Assembly: GCA_963656825.1 (NCBI GenBank)
Contig: CAVKJG010000006.1
Location: 1 to 56,557, forward strand
DNA length: 56,557 nt
Direction: 5' to 3'
From: CAG-841 sp963656825
Lineage (GTDB): Bacteria; Bacillota; Clostridia; Oscillospirales; CAG-272
Below the pieces are notes generated by a model. It made no database searches. It had not been told where the DNA came from and worked only from the letters and a program-made list of their open reading frames with translations. A program made the translations under genes and the position numbers. This document shows positions 48,901 to 56,557 of the stretch, one piece after another. Positions within the stretch are counted from its first letter, which is position 1; each line of letters starts with the position of its first letter.

Positions 48901-49467
48901 CGGGAATATATCGAGTATTCCTCCGCGCACGGAAAACTGCCCCTTGCCGTCCACAAGGGTTTCTCTTACATATCCTGCCGAAACAAGAAATTTTGCAAGC
49001 TCGCCTATGTCGGCGCTCTCGCCTTCGGAGAGAGTCATTGTGGCTTTTTCAAGACGTCCGCGCGGAATTGTATACTGAAGCGCGGCGTCCGGTACGGTCA
49101 CTACAACGTCAACGTCGTCCCCAGCTATTGCCGTAAGCACGGCTATGCGTTCGTGCTCTGTATCGTGCGAGGAAACAATGTTGTAAAGCACGGGATCGCG
49201 CACGGGATAGACCATGGAACGAAGTCCCACGCCGGAAAGAAACGCATTTATTATATTTGCCGTTTTTTCGTCGTGCGCGACGATAAGTGCAGGCGAGGGC
49301 GTTATTTTTTCGCAAACCAAAGCGGCGAGGAAAGCGTTCCTCGCCCCCTCGCAAAGTCCCGTTGCCATAATCGGCGCACGGTTTTCTGTCTTCATCTGCA
49401 CCGACAGGCTCTCAAGCAGCTGTCCGTATTCGCGCTCACCGCGGATACGGCTTGAAAGTATATTCAT
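45943..49467 (-). CDS. mfd: Transcription-repair coupling factor
   Basis: The 1174-residue product has normal Mfd length and domain order: N-terminal UvrB-like region, RNA-polymerase-interacting CarD/RID domain (GDYVVHVTHGIGRYMGLES near residue 510), helicase Walker A GDVGFGKTEVALRAA near 660, DEEQ box IVDEEQRFGV, ATPIPRTL motif III, the TRG region and a C-terminal TRCF domain. It removes stalled RNA polymerase and recruits UvrA. The start lies three bases after pth's stop. Confident. Confidence 0.97.
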   Translation of the reverse strand: MNILSSRIRGEREYGQLLESLSVQMKTENRAPIMATGLCEGARNAFLAALVCEKITPSPALIVAHDEKTANIINAFLSGVGLRSMVYPVRDPVLYNIVSSHDTEHERIAVLTAIAGDDVDVVVTVPDAALQYTIPRGRLEKATMTLSEGESADIGELAKFLVSAGYVRETLVDGKGQFSVRGGILDIFPPQLSSPVRIEFFGDEIDSIYSFDLMTQRRTSDIGKVTVTCAREILTDENARAKMSSAISAQLKKNISAEARESLMHEKDAVDAGLEIAFSDKYISLIYPEYTALIDWFCDDTLVVMTEAPSVEERLKAYAWHYEETVKELISSGVMISKYSAFSEDAQDFYSFVQRNPAVLVNSFVSQYRERISGIYSFESRKTASPTENYAALVEDVSAHIRAGASILILCENEVEINNLVKLLGDGGISVAAAPDFMKIEDIPRRCAYISCFDAEGFELIRSRFACISLRENQSLAKRKLAVRKLKNARSARSAKEKILSYADLEVGDYVVHVTHGIGRYMGLESIRNYDGVCRDHMKIQYAGTDVLYVPCEQIDLVSKYIGARADDGMLHLSKLGGTEWSRAKSKVKAEVKEMAKELIGLYAERLRRPGYAFPKDDEMQREFESTFEYDETDCQLAAAEDIKSDMERSVPMDRLLCGDVGFGKTEVALRAAFKAVEAGKQVAILVPTTILAMQHYQTAVSRMRAFPVKISLLSRFRTSKEQEATLRALKRGDVDIVIGTHRLLSSDVQFKDLGLLIVDEEQRFGVAHKEKLKQFSKNVDVLTLTATPIPRTLNMAMSSIRDMSVLDEAPGDRLPVQTYVLEHDDIVINEAIRRELRRGGQVFYLHNRVDTIVQKAVKLRSEFPDAVVEIAHGQMEKEELSAIWQGMVSGDIDILVCTTIIETGVDVPSANTLIIENADRMGLSQLHQIRGRVGRSSRRAYAYFTYPHSKSLSEIATKRLQAIRDFTEFGSGFRIALRDLEIRGAGDLLGARQHGHMESIGYDLYIKILNEAVLEEKGEKPKERADCTVNIGRDSYIPESYIEDPAQRIDVYKKIATVETEQDTDDIAAELLDRYGDLPPSVEALLSISLLRALAIDCAFVQIDQTEDGAVIYPRYLDIAAWSEIIALYPKKAITVIASAKPSVRCKNKGGDPILPFICGLLKKYIQIKSKKE

Positions 49468-49469
49468 TT

Positions 49470-50099
49470 TTACCTCTCTGTTCTGTTGTAAAGGTTCATT
49501 GCTTTTTCGGTGTCGCCCGATATTATAAGACGTACTGCGTCAAAAATATCGTCAAGGCGGCTTTCCGTCAGTTTCATATCGCTGTCGGGAAGATTTCCGA
49601 GCACCCAATCCGCAAGGTCGTATTCGGGAGTCGGCTTTTTTCCGACGCCTATTTTCACACGCGGATATTTCTCTGTTCCGAGCCATTTGTTTATGCTTTT
49701 AAGCCCGTTGTGACCGCCGGCGCTGCCTTCTCTGCGGATGCGGATATGACCGGGATCAAGGGAGATATCGTCGCTTAAAATTATTATACGATCGGGATTT
49801 ATTTTATAAAAATCCGCTGCGGCGGATACCGCCGTGCCGGAAGCGTTCATAAGAGTCTGCGGCTTCATCAAAAGCACCTTTACTCCGCCGATTTCACATT
49901 CGCCGACGAGCGAATCGAACTTTGCGCGATCGATTTTTACGCCGAGCTTCGCGGCTATATGATTTATCGCACGGAAGCCCGCGTTGTGACGGGTGTTTTC
50001 ATATTTCTTGCCGGGATTGCCGAGTCCGACGACGATGAACGTCGGGGGACCGGAGACCGTGCTTGTTTCTATTTTTTTGAAAAGGTCGAATATTGACAT
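49470..50099 (-). CDS. pth: Peptidyl-tRNA hydrolase
   Basis: The 209-residue product has an N-terminal extension of about 20 residues, then VGLGNPGKKYENTRHNAGF (catalytic His and Asn region), MKPQTLMNASG and LSDDISLDPGHIRIRREGSAGGHNG (split here as SDDISL and GGHNGL). It recycles stalled peptidyl-tRNAs in the cytoplasm. Neighbour mfd directly downstream is the classical Firmicutes order. AAGGAG precedes the ATG. Confidence 0.95.
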   Translation of the reverse strand: MSIFDLFKKIETSTVSGPPTFIVVGLGNPGKKYENTRHNAGFRAINHIAAKLGVKIDRAKFDSLVGECEIGGVKVLLMKPQTLMNASGTAVSAAADFYKINPDRIIILSDDISLDPGHIRIRREGSAGGHNGLKSINKWLGTEKYPRVKIGVGKKPTPEYDLADWVLGNLPDSDMKLTESRLDDIFDAVRLIISGDTEKAMNLYNRTER

Positions 50100-50114
50100 A
50101 TAAGCTCCTTGAAA

Positions 50115-51008
50115 TTACAGATATTTATCGGCTGTTTCCTTTATTTTTATAAGATATTTCTCACCGAAAAGCGCAACGTGTCCGAGCCACTGATTCAGCT
50201 TCCAGAGGTCGGCTCGGTCTGAAAAACCATTGTCTATCGGGTAGACCTCGCTGTACGCGTCAAAGAACGCCTGCGGCACGGGACAGAAAAAGTTGACTGT
50301 CGTCAGATCTATCTCCCTGTTGCCGTAATAGAGGGCGGGGTCAATCAGCACAAGCTCTTTTCCGTCAAACATGAGATTCCCGAGCCAAGGATCGCCGTGC
50401 AGCAGGGAAAAGTCGCTCTGAGCGGGGCATATCGACGGCAGCTTTTCGACAAGCCTTTCGACGAGCTTTATGTGATTCGCGTCGATTCTGCCCTTGTCGA
50501 TTGCATATTTCATCGTATCGAGAAGGCGGTGATGACCGAAGAATTCCGCCCAGCTTTTCTCGCGCGTGTTGTCCTGACGGAATATTCCGAGATAGGTCGT
50601 AAAGTCAAAGCCACAGCTGTCGCTTTTGACAGAGTGCAGTTGCGCAAGCCCGCGCCCGAGCGCGGCAAAATCCTCGTCTGTTTCGGGCTTTACGTCTTTT
50701 ACGGCTTCCATTATGAGCAGAACGGTATCTCCGCTTTGCGCAACGCCGTATACCTCAGGCGTCTTTATATCGGTATGCGCTTTTATATAGGCAAGCTCTT
50801 TTGCTTCGGCTCTGAACTGCTCCGGTGAAAACGGATTTTGTCCGGCTTTGACGAAAACATCGAATTTCTCTCCGATAAACCTTGCAGCAGGGTGCATAGC
50901 TCCAGTTTTGCTTTCTTTTATATCGACTATGCGGAAATCCGTGCCGGTCTCGTTCTTTACGGCATTTTCAATGACTGCGTTGTATGCACCGCTTGTAAGT
51001 ATGCTCAT
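50115..51008 (-). CDS. Fructosamine kinase-family protein
   Basis: The 297-residue kinase-fold protein starts at the ATG after GGAGGAAAAT; 12 upstream residues are rejected. Fructosamine kinase features are visible: HPAARFIGEKFDVFVKAGQN at the start with the ATP-binding Lys, SLLHGDPWLGNLMFDG (catalytic Asp) and LIDPALYYGNREIDLT (metal-binding DPA) near residue 205-225. The family phosphorylates glycated amines or protein-bound ribulosamines so they break down. First gene of the pth-mfd operon. Confidence 0.9.
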   Translation of the reverse strand: MSILTSGAYNAVIENAVKNETGTDFRIVDIKESKTGAMHPAARFIGEKFDVFVKAGQNPFSPEQFRAEAKELAYIKAHTDIKTPEVYGVAQSGDTVLLIMEAVKDVKPETDEDFAALGRGLAQLHSVKSDSCGFDFTTYLGIFRQDNTREKSWAEFFGHHRLLDTMKYAIDKGRIDANHIKLVERLVEKLPSICPAQSDFSLLHGDPWLGNLMFDGKELVLIDPALYYGNREIDLTTVNFFCPVPQAFFDAYSEVYPIDNGFSDRADLWKLNQWLGHVALFGEKYLIKIKETADKYL

Positions 51009-51049
51009 ATTTTCCTCCGCTTCGTTTTCGGTCAAACTTTGCAAGGTAT

Positions 51050-51078
51050 ATTTTACACAAAATATAACCGTTTTTCAA
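51050..51078 (-). promoter_or_regulatory. Sigma-A promoter of the fructosamine kinase-pth-mfd operon
   Basis: Minus-strand TTGAAA (51073-51078), 17-bp spacer, TAAAAT (51050-51055), about 41 bp from the first start. Confidence 0.75.
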
Positions 51079-51148
51079 GTATATAGAGCTGATTTTGAAA
51101 TAAATATTCGGAAAATAAATCTTTTTCGGAAAAATTTTTGAAAAAGTA

Positions 51149-51177
51149 TGGATATTGCGGTTTCGTTGTGATATAAT
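51149..51177 (+). promoter_or_regulatory. Likely promoter of ppdK
   Basis: TATAAT (51172-51177) with a poor -35 TGGATA (51149-51154) at 17 bp. It is divergent from the operon above. Confidence 0.45.
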
Positions 51178-51236
51178 ATCTAATCGTATAAAGTTACTAA
51201 AACTTTAATAAATAAAAAGTGGAAGAAATTCACACA

Positions 51237-53873
51237 ATGGCAGCAAAAAAGTATTGTTACCTGTTCAGCGAAGGCAACGCAAATATGCGTGAGCTTCTCG
51301 GCGGCAAGGGCGCTAACCTTGCAGAAATGACCAATATCGGTCTTCCCGTTCCCCAGGGCTTTACCATATCGACGGAAGCCTGCACACAGTATTATGAAGA
51401 CGGCAAGAAGATCAATCCTTCCATCGAAGCGGAAATAATGGAATACATCGAAAAGATGGAGAAGATCACCGGCAAGAAATTCGGCGATCACGAAAATCCC
51501 CTTCTCGTTTCCGTCCGTTCGGGCGCAAGAGCATCGATGCCCGGTATGATGGATACCATCCTTAACCTCGGTCTCAACGAAGAAGTTGTAGATGTCATCG
51601 CAAAGAAATCCGGCAATCCCCGCTGGGCGTGGGACTGCTACAGAAGATTTATTCAGATGTTCTCCGACGTCGTTATGGAAGTCGGCAAGAAGTATTTTGA
51701 AAAGCTCATCGACGAGATGAAAGAGAAAAAGGGCGTAAAGCAGGACGTTGAGCTTGACGCAAACGACCTCAAAACTCTCGCCATGCAGTTCAAGGCTGAA
51801 TACAAAGCTAAGATCGGTACGGATTTCCCCTCCGATCCCAAGGTTCAGCTCTTTGAAGCTATCAAGGCAGTATTCCGCAGCTGGGACAACCCCCGCGCAA
51901 ACGTATACCGTCGTGATAACGATATTCCTTATTCATGGGGTACGGCAGTAAACGTACAGATGATGGCGTTCGGTAACATGGGCGACGACTGCGGCACGGG
52001 CGTTGCATTCACACGCGATCCCGCTACGGGCGCTAAGGGACTCTTTGGTGAATTCCTTACAAACGCACAGGGCGAGGACGTTGTTGCCGGCGTTCGTACA
52101 CCTATGAAGATAGCCGAAATGGAACAGAAATTCCCCGAAGCTTTCGTTCAGTTTGAAAATGTATGCAAAACTCTTGAAGCTCACTATCGTGACATGCAGG
52201 ATATGGAGTTCACCGTTGAGCACGGCAAGCTTTACATGCTCCAGACGCGTAACGGCAAGAGAACGGCTCAGGCTGCTCTCAAGATTGCGTGCGACCTCGT
52301 TGACGAGGGTATGAGAACTCCCGAAGAAGCAGTTGCAATGATCGACCCCAGAAACCTTGATACACTTCTTCACCCGCAGTTCGACGCAAAGGCGCTCAAA
52401 GCCGCAACGCCTCTCGGCAAGGGTCTCGGCGCGTCTCCCGGTGCAGCCTGCGGACAGGTTGTATTCACGGCAGAGGACGCTGTTGAATGGAAGAAAGCCG
52501 GCAAGAAGGTCGTTCTTGTCCGCCTTGAAACCTCTCCCGAGGATATCACGGGTATGAAGGCTTCGCAGGGCATACTCACCGTTCGCGGCGGTATGACAAG
52601 CCACGCAGCCGTTGTTGCGCGCGGAATGGGAACATGCTGTGTTTCCGGTTGCGGCGACATAAAGATGGATGAAGAAAACAAGAAGTTCGAGCTTGCGGGA
52701 AGAACCTTCCACGAGGGCGACGTTATCTCCATCGACGGTACTACAGGTAATATCTACGGCGAGGCTATCTCCACCGTTGACGCCACGATAGCAGGCGAAT
52801 TCGGCAGAATTATGGCTTGGGCAGACGAATTCAGAAAGCTCAAAGTCCGTACAAACGCCGACACTCCCAGAGACGCAAAGAAAGCAAGAGAGCTCGGCGC
52901 AGAGGGTATCGGTCTTTGCCGTACAGAGCATATGTTCTTTGAAGCTGACAGAATTGCCGCTTTCAGAGAAATGATCTGTGCAGACACGGTTGAAGAAAGA
53001 GAAGCCGCTCTTGAAAAGATTCTTCCTTATCAGCAGGGCGACTTCGAGGCTCTTTACGAGGCTCTTGAAGGAACTCCCGTATGCATCAGATTCCTCGATC
53101 CGCCGCTTCACGAGTTCGTTCCCACGGAAGAAGCCGATATCGAGCTTCTCGCAGCGGCGCAGGGCAAGAGCGTTGAAAGCATAAAGGCGCTCATCGCTTC
53201 GCTCCACGAATTCAACCCGATGATGGGTCACCGCGGCTGCCGTCTTGCGGTAACATATCCCGAAATCGCAAAGATGCAGACAAAGGCTGTTATCCGTGCG
53301 GCTATCAACGTAAAGAAGAAACATCCCGACTGGAATGTCAAGCCCGAAATAATGATTCCGCTTATCTGCGAAGTAAAAGAGCTTAAGTTTGTAAAGAAGG
53401 TTGTTGTTGAAACAGCCGACGCCGAGATCGCGGCGGCAGGCGTAAAGCTTGATTACGAAGTAGGTACAATGATAGAAATTCCGAGAGCCGCTCTTACGGC
53501 TGACGAGATTGCAAAGGAAGCGGATTTCTTCTGCTTCGGTACAAACGACCTTACCCAGATGACCTACGGCTTCAGCCGTGACGACGCAGGTAAGTTCCTC
53601 AACGCTTACTACGATACGAAGATTTTTGAAAACGATCCGTTTGCAAAGCTTGATCAGGTAGGCGTAGGCAAGCTTATGAAGATGGCTATCAGCCTCGGCA
53701 GACCCGCAAATCCGAACCTCCACATCGGTATCTGCGGCGAGCACGGCGGCGACCCGACATCCGTTGAGTTCTGCCACAACATCGGTCTTGATTATGTTTC
53801 CTGTTCACCGTTCCGCGTGCCGATCGCACGTCTTGCGGCAGCTCAGGCAGCTATCAAAGACAAAAAGAACTGA
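51237..53873 (+). CDS. ppdK: Pyruvate, phosphate dikinase
   Basis: The 878-residue product has the normal length for this enzyme. The N-terminal nucleotide-binding domain begins GGKGANLAEMTNIGLPVP; the swivelling phosphohistidine domain has GGMTSHAAVVARGMG near residue 450 with the catalytic His; the C-terminal PEP/pyruvate domain ends GICGEHGGDPTSVEF with the catalytic Cys. It interconverts pyruvate, ATP and phosphate with PEP, AMP and pyrophosphate. The start is ATG 51237; a GTG six codons upstream lacks a ribosome site. Codon choice is strongly biased, as in highly expressed genes. Confidence 0.97.
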   Translation: MAAKKYCYLFSEGNANMRELLGGKGANLAEMTNIGLPVPQGFTISTEACTQYYEDGKKINPSIEAEIMEYIEKMEKITGKKFGDHENPLLVSVRSGARASMPGMMDTILNLGLNEEVVDVIAKKSGNPRWAWDCYRRFIQMFSDVVMEVGKKYFEKLIDEMKEKKGVKQDVELDANDLKTLAMQFKAEYKAKIGTDFPSDPKVQLFEAIKAVFRSWDNPRANVYRRDNDIPYSWGTAVNVQMMAFGNMGDDCGTGVAFTRDPATGAKGLFGEFLTNAQGEDVVAGVRTPMKIAEMEQKFPEAFVQFENVCKTLEAHYRDMQDMEFTVEHGKLYMLQTRNGKRTAQAALKIACDLVDEGMRTPEEAVAMIDPRNLDTLLHPQFDAKALKAATPLGKGLGASPGAACGQVVFTAEDAVEWKKAGKKVVLVRLETSPEDITGMKASQGILTVRGGMTSHAAVVARGMGTCCVSGCGDIKMDEENKKFELAGRTFHEGDVISIDGTTGNIYGEAISTVDATIAGEFGRIMAWADEFRKLKVRTNADTPRDAKKARELGAEGIGLCRTEHMFFEADRIAAFREMICADTVEEREAALEKILPYQQGDFEALYEALEGTPVCIRFLDPPLHEFVPTEEADIELLAAAQGKSVESIKALIASLHEFNPMMGHRGCRLAVTYPEIAKMQTKAVIRAAINVKKKHPDWNVKPEIMIPLICEVKELKFVKKVVVETADAEIAAAGVKLDYEVGTMIEIPRAALTADEIAKEADFFCFGTNDLTQMTYGFSRDDAGKFLNAYYDTKIFENDPFAKLDQVGVGKLMKMAISLGRPANPNLHIGICGEHGGDPTSVEFCHNIGLDYVSCSPFRVPIARLAAAQAAIKDKKN

Positions 53874-53888
53874 AAATAAGTCTTTTAC

Positions 53889-53922
53889 AAAAATCCCTTC
53901 GCTTTTTGCGAGGGGATTTTTT
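53889..53922 (+). terminator. Intrinsic terminator after ppdK
   Basis: AAAATCCCTTCGC/GCGAGGGGATTTT with a short loop and T run. Confidence 0.88.
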
Positions 53923-53943
53923 GCTTTGATAAAGCATCACGGC

Positions 53944-53972
53944 TTGAAAACCGCAAAAAAATATGGTATAAT
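53944..53972 (+). promoter_or_regulatory. Sigma-A promoter of the flavoprotein gene
   Basis: TTGAAA (53944-53949), 17-bp spacer, TATAAT (53967-53972), 50 bp before the start. Confidence 0.8.
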
Positions 53973-54022
53973 TTCCGCGGCAGATTCGTATTTTAATATA
54001 AAATAATGAAAGAGGTGCGGAA

Positions 54023-54640
54023 ATGAAGGTACTTATTATAAACGGAAGTCCGCGGACAAACGGAAACACGTCCGTTGCGCTTGAAGAAATGAGAAAGGTC
54101 TTTGAAAAGGAAGGCGTTGAAACGGAGATATTTGCTGTCGGCGGAAAGGACATAAGGGGCTGTATCGCGTGCGGACGCTGCGGCGAGCTCGGAAAATGCG
54201 TTTTTGACGACGCGGTAAACGAGCTTGCGCCGAAATTCGGGGCGGCGGACGGTCTTGTCATTGCAAGTCCGGTTTATTATGCGTCCGCAAACGCGACGCT
54301 TATCGCCCTGCTTGACAGACTTTTTTACAGCTCTCACTTTGACAAAACAATGAAAGTCGGGGCGAGCGTTGTCTGCGCCAGACGCGGAGGGTGTTCGGCG
54401 ACATTTGACGAGCTGAACAAATATTTCACGATATCCGGAATGCCGATAGCGTCGGGTCAGTACTGGAATTCAATACACGGTCGCGCTGCGGGCGAAGCCG
54501 AAGAAGACGAAGAAGGCAAGCAGTCAATGCGCACGCTTGCAAAAAATATGACGTTTCTGATGAAAAGCATTGCGCTCGGCAGGGAAAAATTCGGCTTGCC
54601 CGAAAAGGAAAAGCCCGTCCGCACGAATTTTATAAGATAA
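54023..54640 (+). CDS. NADPH-dependent FMN reductase / iron-sulfur flavoprotein
   Basis: The 205-residue flavodoxin-fold protein has IINGSPRTNGNTSVALEEM (FMN phosphate loop) at the start, then CIACGRCGELGKC near residue 47, a Cys set as in iron-sulfur flavoproteins, and ADGLVIASPVYYASANATL near 80. It transfers electrons between ferredoxin or NAD(P)H and small acceptors, often under oxidative stress. GAGGTG precedes the ATG. It is monocistronic between two terminators. Confidence 0.9.
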   Translation: MKVLIINGSPRTNGNTSVALEEMRKVFEKEGVETEIFAVGGKDIRGCIACGRCGELGKCVFDDAVNELAPKFGAADGLVIASPVYYASANATLIALLDRLFYSSHFDKTMKVGASVVCARRGGCSATFDELNKYFTISGMPIASGQYWNSIHGRAAGEAEEDEEGKQSMRTLAKNMTFLMKSIALGREKFGLPEKEKPVRTNFIR

Positions 54641-54642
54641 AG

Positions 54643-54676
54643 AAAAATCTCTCCGCGTGTCGCGGAGAGATTTTTG
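54643..54676 (+). terminator. Intrinsic terminator after flavoprotein gene
   Basis: AAAAATCTCTCCGCG-TGT-CGCGGAGAGATTTTT, perfect arms followed by G and T residues. Confidence 0.9.
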
Positions 54677-54686
54677 TTTTTCGCAG

Positions 54687-54715
54687 TCATAAACCGGACA
54701 AATCCTCAATATAAT
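54687..54715 (+). promoter_or_regulatory. Probable sigma-E-type promoter of spoIVA
   Basis: TCATAAA (54687-54693), 14-bp spacer and AATATAAT (54708-54715) resemble the mother-cell sigma-E pattern (CATAYAAT -10). spoIVA is a classical sigma-E target. The embedded TATAAT also allows a sigma-A reading, but its -35 would be poor. Confidence 0.5.
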
Positions 54716-54749
54716 TGCATTGAATAAAACCAAATCGGGAGGAAACAAA

Positions 54750-56219
54750 ATGAGCATTTACAGGGATATAGCGCAAAGAACGGGCGGAGATATTTATATA
54801 GGGGTAGTAGGTCCGGTAAGAACGGGGAAGTCCACATTTATAAAAAAGTTTATGGAAACGCTCGTTCTTCCGAATATCGAAAACGATTATGACAAAAAGC
54901 GCGCGCAGGACGAAATGCCGCAGTCCGCGGCGGGAAGAACCGTAATGACAACCGAGCCGAAATTCATTCCGGACGACGCGGTGAAAATAACCCTTGACGG
55001 CGTAGGCACGCTTTCCGTGAAAATGATAGACTGCGTGGGATATATGGTTCCCGACGCACTCGGCAATTTTGAAAACGGTCAGCCGAGAATGGTCAATACT
55101 CCGTGGTCGGAGGAGAGCGTTCCGTTTGAAACGGCGGCTGAAACCGGCACGAAAAAAGTGATTACCGATCACAGCACGATAGGCTTTCTTGTCACAAGCG
55201 ACGGCTCGTTCGGGGAGCTTTCAAGAGAAGGCTATGCCGACGCCGAAGCGCGTATAGCGGCGGATATTTCGTCGATCGGTAAGCCTTACGCCATAATTCT
55301 CAATTCCGCCGTGCCGAATTCAAAAGAAGCTGTCGGGCTTGCGCTCTCGCTCGAAGAAAAATACGGCGCTCCCGTCGCGCTTGTAAACTGTCTTGAGCTT
55401 GACCGCGACGATATAGAAAACATAATGGGGCTTGTGCTTTTGCAGTTTCCCGTGACGGAAATCGAAGTTAAGCTGCCGGATTATATGAACGCGCTTGACG
55501 CAAGCCATCCGATGCGCCGCGAGCTTTATGACGCGGCTATGGAATGTGCAAAGAACGTAAGCAGAACGGGCGATATTTCCGAAAAATTTAAAGCACTTGA
55601 AGAAAGCGATTATGTGGATTCGGTAAATGTTGATTCCGTTGATCTCGGAACGGGAAAGGCAAGCGTTTCCGTAAAGCTGAAGGACGGGCTGCTTTATAAG
55701 CTTATAGGCGAGCTTACCGGCTTTGACGTAACGGGCGATGAGGCGCTTCTTAAGCTTCTTACAGAGCTTGCTTCGACAAAAAAACAGTATGATAAAGTTT
55801 CCGAAGCGCTTTCCTCAGCTATGGACACAGGCTATGGCATTGTCACGCCCGATATTTACGATATGAAGCTTGAAGAACCTGTTATTGTCAAGCAGTCGGG
55901 CGGATACGGGGTGAAGCTTCGCGCGTCGGCGCCGTCGATACATATGATAAAAGCCGATATTCAGACGGAGGTTTCGCCAATCGTCGGCACGGAGGCGCAG
56001 TCGGAGGAAATGGTGCGCTTTATGCTGAAGGAATTTGAAACCGATCCCAAACGTATATGGGATACGAATATGTTCGGCAAATCGCTTTACGAGCTTGTAA
56101 ACGAAGGACTTCATACAAAGCTTTCTCATATGCCGGACGACGCAAGAGCAAAGCTTTCGGAAACGCTCGGAAGAATAGTAAACGAGGGCAGCGGCGGACT
56201 TATCTGCATTATACTCTGA
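54750..56219 (+). CDS. spoIVA: Stage IV sporulation protein A, spore coat morphogenetic ATPase
   Basis: The 489-residue product is nearly identical in length to characterised SpoIVA. It opens IYRDIAQRTGGDIYIGVVG, with the Walker A GPVRTGKSTFIKKF near residue 24 and the conserved MIDCVGYMVPDA block near 100; the C-terminal GGLICIIL end is the family's membrane-targeting tail. It forms an ATP-driven scaffold on the forespore outer membrane on which the coat is built. Start at the ATG after GGGAGG; ten upstream residues are rejected. It marks the organism as a spore former. Confidence 0.97.
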   Translation: MSIYRDIAQRTGGDIYIGVVGPVRTGKSTFIKKFMETLVLPNIENDYDKKRAQDEMPQSAAGRTVMTTEPKFIPDDAVKITLDGVGTLSVKMIDCVGYMVPDALGNFENGQPRMVNTPWSEESVPFETAAETGTKKVITDHSTIGFLVTSDGSFGELSREGYADAEARIAADISSIGKPYAIILNSAVPNSKEAVGLALSLEEKYGAPVALVNCLELDRDDIENIMGLVLLQFPVTEIEVKLPDYMNALDASHPMRRELYDAAMECAKNVSRTGDISEKFKALEESDYVDSVNVDSVDLGTGKASVSVKLKDGLLYKLIGELTGFDVTGDEALLKLLTELASTKKQYDKVSEALSSAMDTGYGIVTPDIYDMKLEEPVIVKQSGGYGVKLRASAPSIHMIKADIQTEVSPIVGTEAQSEEMVRFMLKEFETDPKRIWDTNMFGKSLYELVNEGLHTKLSHMPDDARAKLSETLGRIVNEGSGGLICIIL

Positions 56220-56267
56220 TAAAACGGGCGCGGAGCGGGAAGCCGCTCCCGCATTTTAGCGAAAAAG

Positions 56268-56299
56268 AAAAACAGAGATGAGAAAATCACCTCTGTTTT
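56268..56299 (+). terminator. Intrinsic terminator downstream of spoIVA
   Basis: AAAACAGAG/CTCTGTTTT with inner TGA/TCA pairing and a T tract. A second GC-rich hairpin (GGAGCGG/CCGCTCC) lies at about 56231-56248 just after the gene. Confidence 0.8.
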
Positions 56300-56309
56300 G
56301 TTTTTGTGA

Positions 56310-56557
56310 AAGTTATATGCCTGTTTCGGCGACGCTGTGCAAACGCTACGCATTTGTATATCCACACCCGTCTCGGCAAGCCGTGCCACCTCTCCCGCGA
56401 GGAGAGGCTTAACTACATTGAGGCTCTCCCTGTGGGAGAGCTCCCGACGCAGTCGGGTGAGAGGGTTATAAAACTCTGCACATCGTCCCTGATAATTGAA
56501 GCTTCTTTTGCTTTTTGCCCTCTCCGTCGCACTTCGTGCGCCACCTCTCCCAGAGTG
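56310..56557. repeat. Second copy of the modular intergenic repeat, running off the window
   Basis: 56422-56466 matches 26812-26856 in direct orientation; 56457-56505 and 56499-56550 match the outer parts of the 26.6-27.05 kb element in inverted orientation, including GAAGCTTCTTTTGC. Short palindromes such as CGGCAAGCCG and CCGACGCAGTCGG recur. No protein is supported. The element is cut by the window end. Confidence 0.75.

Noticed and set aside
51933..53777. 614-codon open frame antisense to ppdK
   Set aside because: It lies wholly inside the unmistakable ppdK frame; the biased codon use of a highly expressed gene opens the opposite strand. No ribosome site and a low-complexity Cys-rich product.
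1..56557. tRNA or rRNA genes
   Set aside because: None recognised by eye on either strand; a short tRNA could still be missed without a covariance search.

Overview
The window looks like part of the chromosome of a spore-forming anaerobic Clostridia, probably a gut-type lineage near Oscillospirales. The reasons are a spoIVA gene, a coat-like ferritin-fold gene, pyruvate phosphate dikinase, a feoA-feoA-feoB locus with a FeoB-associated Cys-rich peptide, a GGGtGRT/NifU-like pair, DUF5685 and DUF6472 proteins, and Thr-rich linkers on surface lipoproteins. Taxonomy is inferred from gene content only. No rRNA, tRNA or CRISPR array was recognised.

Layout. (1) 1-6.35 kb: four surface lipoproteins in two paralogous pairs. 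The second pair are solute-binding-like proteins duplicated in tandem with their promoters and terminators. (2) 6.36-8.45 kb: uraA and pyrR behind a PyrR-type attenuator. (3) 8.5-14.4 kb: acpP; three small unknown genes; the operon trpS / UDP-GlcNAc-1-P transferase-like / membrane protein; a MecA-like adaptor; and a family-4 uracil-DNA glycosylase. (4) 14.4-20.3 kb: a four-gene minus-strand operon with a sulfatase-fold membrane protein, a Gfo/Idh oxidoreductase, a GH29 fucosidase and an M28 peptidase. (5) 20.37-20.94 kb: a structured leader RNA with promoter, pseudoknot, antiterminator and terminator ahead of a small membrane-protein gene. (6) 21-23.5 kb: PduL-like, NifU-like and GGGtGRT genes. 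(7) 23.5-26.6 kb: TepA-like protease, DUF362 ferredoxin, ispE and a DUF6472 protein. (8) 26.6-31.1 kb: a modular intergenic repeat, then an iron-uptake locus punctuated by four matching palindromic operators. (9) 31.2-33.8 kb: an acyl-CoA ligase and a membrane-anchored HTH regulator, transcribed divergently. (10) 33.87-41.98 kb: a compact phage head module (terminase small and large subunits, portal, scaffold-like protein, capsid, connector, large beta-rich head-closure candidate) behind a consensus promoter with two LexA-type boxes. It has no integrase, tail or lysis gene. (11) 42.0-51.1 kb: a coat-like gene, then a seven-gene minus-strand operon containing pth, mfd and a PrsA-like foldase. 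(12) 51.2-56.2 kb: ppdK, an iron-sulfur flavoprotein and spoIVA. The window ends in a second copy of the intergenic repeat.

The two most interesting items are the unassigned riboswitch-like leader at 20.4 kb, whose mutually exclusive helices can be read directly, and the intact head-only capsid cassette under apparent SOS control. The cassette could be a domesticated particle, a gene-transfer-agent-like system, a satellite or a prophage remnant; the sequence alone does not decide between these.
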